16,068 bases of DNA from an uncultured Prevotella sp. (lineage in GTDB: Bacteria > Bacteroidota > Bacteroidia > Bacteroidales > Bacteroidaceae): contig CABVDL010000058.1 of NCBI GenBank assembly GCA_902497035.1, positions 1-16,068 of the forward strand, given 5' to 3'. Position 1 is the first letter of the stretch. Each line of letters starts with the position of its first letter. A program made the translations under genes and the position numbers. The notes beneath the pieces were generated by a model that saw only the letters and a program-made list of their open reading frames with translations, did not search any database and was not told the origin of the DNA. Below, piece by piece: positions 15,741 to 16,068 of the stretch.

Positions 15741-15810
15741 GCCATCTGGTGTTTACATTTCAGCCATCTGGTGTTTACATTTCAGCCATCTGGTGTTTGC
15801 ATTTCAGCCA
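15741..15810. repeat. Tandem array 3: three 22-bp repeats with GCCATCTGGTGTTT core
   Basis: Three head-to-tail 22-bp units start at 15741, 15763 and 15785, followed by a 4-5 base partial unit. Each begins GCCATCTGGTGTTT and ends CATTTCA; the third differs by one base (TTTGC for TTTAC). The junction TTTCAGCCAT resembles TATCAGCCAT in the last unit of array 1, so the two arrays may be distantly related. Confidence 0.92.
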
Positions 15811-15813
15811 TTT

Positions 15814-15831
15814 ACAGGTGAGTTTACCTGT
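15814..15831. other. Short hairpin after array 3
   Basis: ACAGGT (15814-15819) and ACCTGT (15826-15831) form a 6-bp perfect inverted repeat with a 6-nt loop. No T-run follows. Confidence 0.5.
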
Positions 15832-15848
15832 TACAAGGTGATGGTGTA

Positions 15849-15871
15849 GTGGCCGGCCTGGTGCCGGCCAC
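15849..15871. other. GC-rich hairpin
   Basis: GTGGCCGGC (15849-15857) pairs perfectly with GCCGGCCAC (15863-15871) around the 5-nt loop CTGGT. No T-run follows on either strand, so it is not a usual terminator. Confidence 0.65.
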
Positions 15872-15896
15872 CAGCCTATTGGTAAGGCATTTCCCG

Positions 15897-15979
15897 CTAT
15901 AACTCCTAACTCCTCACTCCTAACTCCTAACTTCTAACTCCTAACTTCTAACTCCTAACTCCTAACTCCTCACTCCCTC
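15897..15979. repeat. Heptamer tandem array, (CTCCTAA)n, about ten copies
   Basis: From 15903 the sequence runs in 7-base steps as CTCCTAA, with variants CTCCTCA (15910 and 15966) and CTTCTAA (15931 and 15945). It fades into CTCCCTC at 15973. Every unit except the CA variants contains TAA, and the three frames all meet stops, so it is not coding. Confidence 0.93.
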
Positions 15980-16018
15980 GTCGCCAGTCTGTTTTAAGGT
16001 TTTAGGATAAACACAATA

Positions 16019-16039
16019 GGGCGGGGATAAACCCCGCCC
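16019..16039. repeat. GC palindrome similar to the fumarase terminator
   Basis: GGGCGGGG (16019-16026) and CCCCGCCC (16032-16039) are perfect inverted arms around ATAAA. The element resembles the stem at 9633-9655, including the preceding TA, but here TACTTTAT follows rather than a T-run. Confidence 0.75.
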
Positions 16040-16045
16040 CTACTT

Positions 16046-16053
16046 TATCTTTG
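16046..16053 (+). promoter_or_regulatory. -7 box for a gene beyond the window
   Basis: TATCTTTG exactly matches TAnnTTTG and is followed by an AT-rich leader to the window end. The GC palindrome occupies the place where a -33 box would be expected. Confidence 0.45.
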
Positions 16054-16068
16054 CAGTGTGAATATTTT

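Larger units (their letters stand above)
15427..16068. other. Repeat-rich non-coding region
   Basis: No credible gene is seen in these 640 bases. Apart from the EF-G2 terminator and a promoter-like box at the right end, almost the whole stretch is repeats: three tandem arrays of 22-bp period, a nested palindrome, two isolated hairpins, a heptamer array and a GC palindrome. These are listed separately. The bases after 16053 begin the leader of a gene outside the window. Confidence 0.8.

Noticed and set aside
15532..15810. CRISPR array
   Set aside because: Units are contiguous 22-bp tandem copies without unique spacers, and no cas gene is present.
15897..15979. Telomere-like repeat (TTAGGAG on the minus strand)
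   Set aside because: The unit is 7 bp and variable, and the neighbouring genes are bacterial, so this is an ordinary short tandem repeat.

Overview
The window looks like a chromosomal stretch from a Bacteroidota bacterium, most likely order Bacteroidales and plausibly Prevotellaceae. The reasons are Bacteroidetes-type -7 promoter boxes (TAnnTTTG) in front of several genes, no Shine-Dalgarno sites, a TonB-dependent receptor, a DUF4954 protein, a periplasmic M16 peptidase of the type common in this phylum, and a Bacteroidales-type second elongation factor G (EF-G2). No rRNA, tRNA, CRISPR array, prophage or transposase gene was seen.

Layout. 1-1707 (+) is the 3' part of a TonB-dependent outer-membrane receptor, closed by a clear hairpin terminator. 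1831-7897 (+) is a tight three-gene cluster: the ribosome-associated GTPase HflX, a DUF4954 protein with a predicted left-handed beta-helix, and a secreted two-domain M16 zinc peptidase. The first two gaps are both 17 nt. A class I [4Fe-4S] fumarate hydratase follows at 7951-9594 (+) and ends at a strong GC-rich terminator. 9682-10182 (-) encodes a small lipoprotein. 10181-10480 (+) encodes a YgbA/'nitrous oxide-stimulated promoter' family protein; its start codon overlaps the likely lipoprotein start inside one CATG. That gene converges, with a single base between the stop codons, on tcdA (10482-11375, -), the t6A-to-ct6A tRNA modification enzyme. Overlapping divergent promoters separate tcdA from a small two-TM membrane protein (11470-11847, +). 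HemW, a radical-SAM heme chaperone, lies at 11934-13097 (-). It is divergent from the EF-G2 gene at 13264-15426 (+).

The most interesting gene is the EF-G paralogue. It keeps the five-domain EF-G layout, but its G domain is degenerate: the catalytic His of the DTPGH motif is Ser, NKxD is NQLD, and the usual switch I sequence is not recognisable. This matches the Bacteroides EF-G2 that has been reported to support translation without GTPase activity during starvation and gut colonisation. A GC-rich inverted repeat (ACGGC-N8-GCCGT) sits directly upstream of its probable -33 box and is a candidate operator.

The last 640 bases are non-coding and unusually dense in repeats. They hold a terminator, three different tandem arrays that all have a 22-bp period, a nested palindrome, two hairpins, a run of about ten 7-bp repeats (CTCCTAA), and a GC palindrome resembling the fumarase terminator. 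A promoter-like -7 box for a gene beyond the window comes last. This is the best candidate here for a poorly described element. Nothing in it proves a function.
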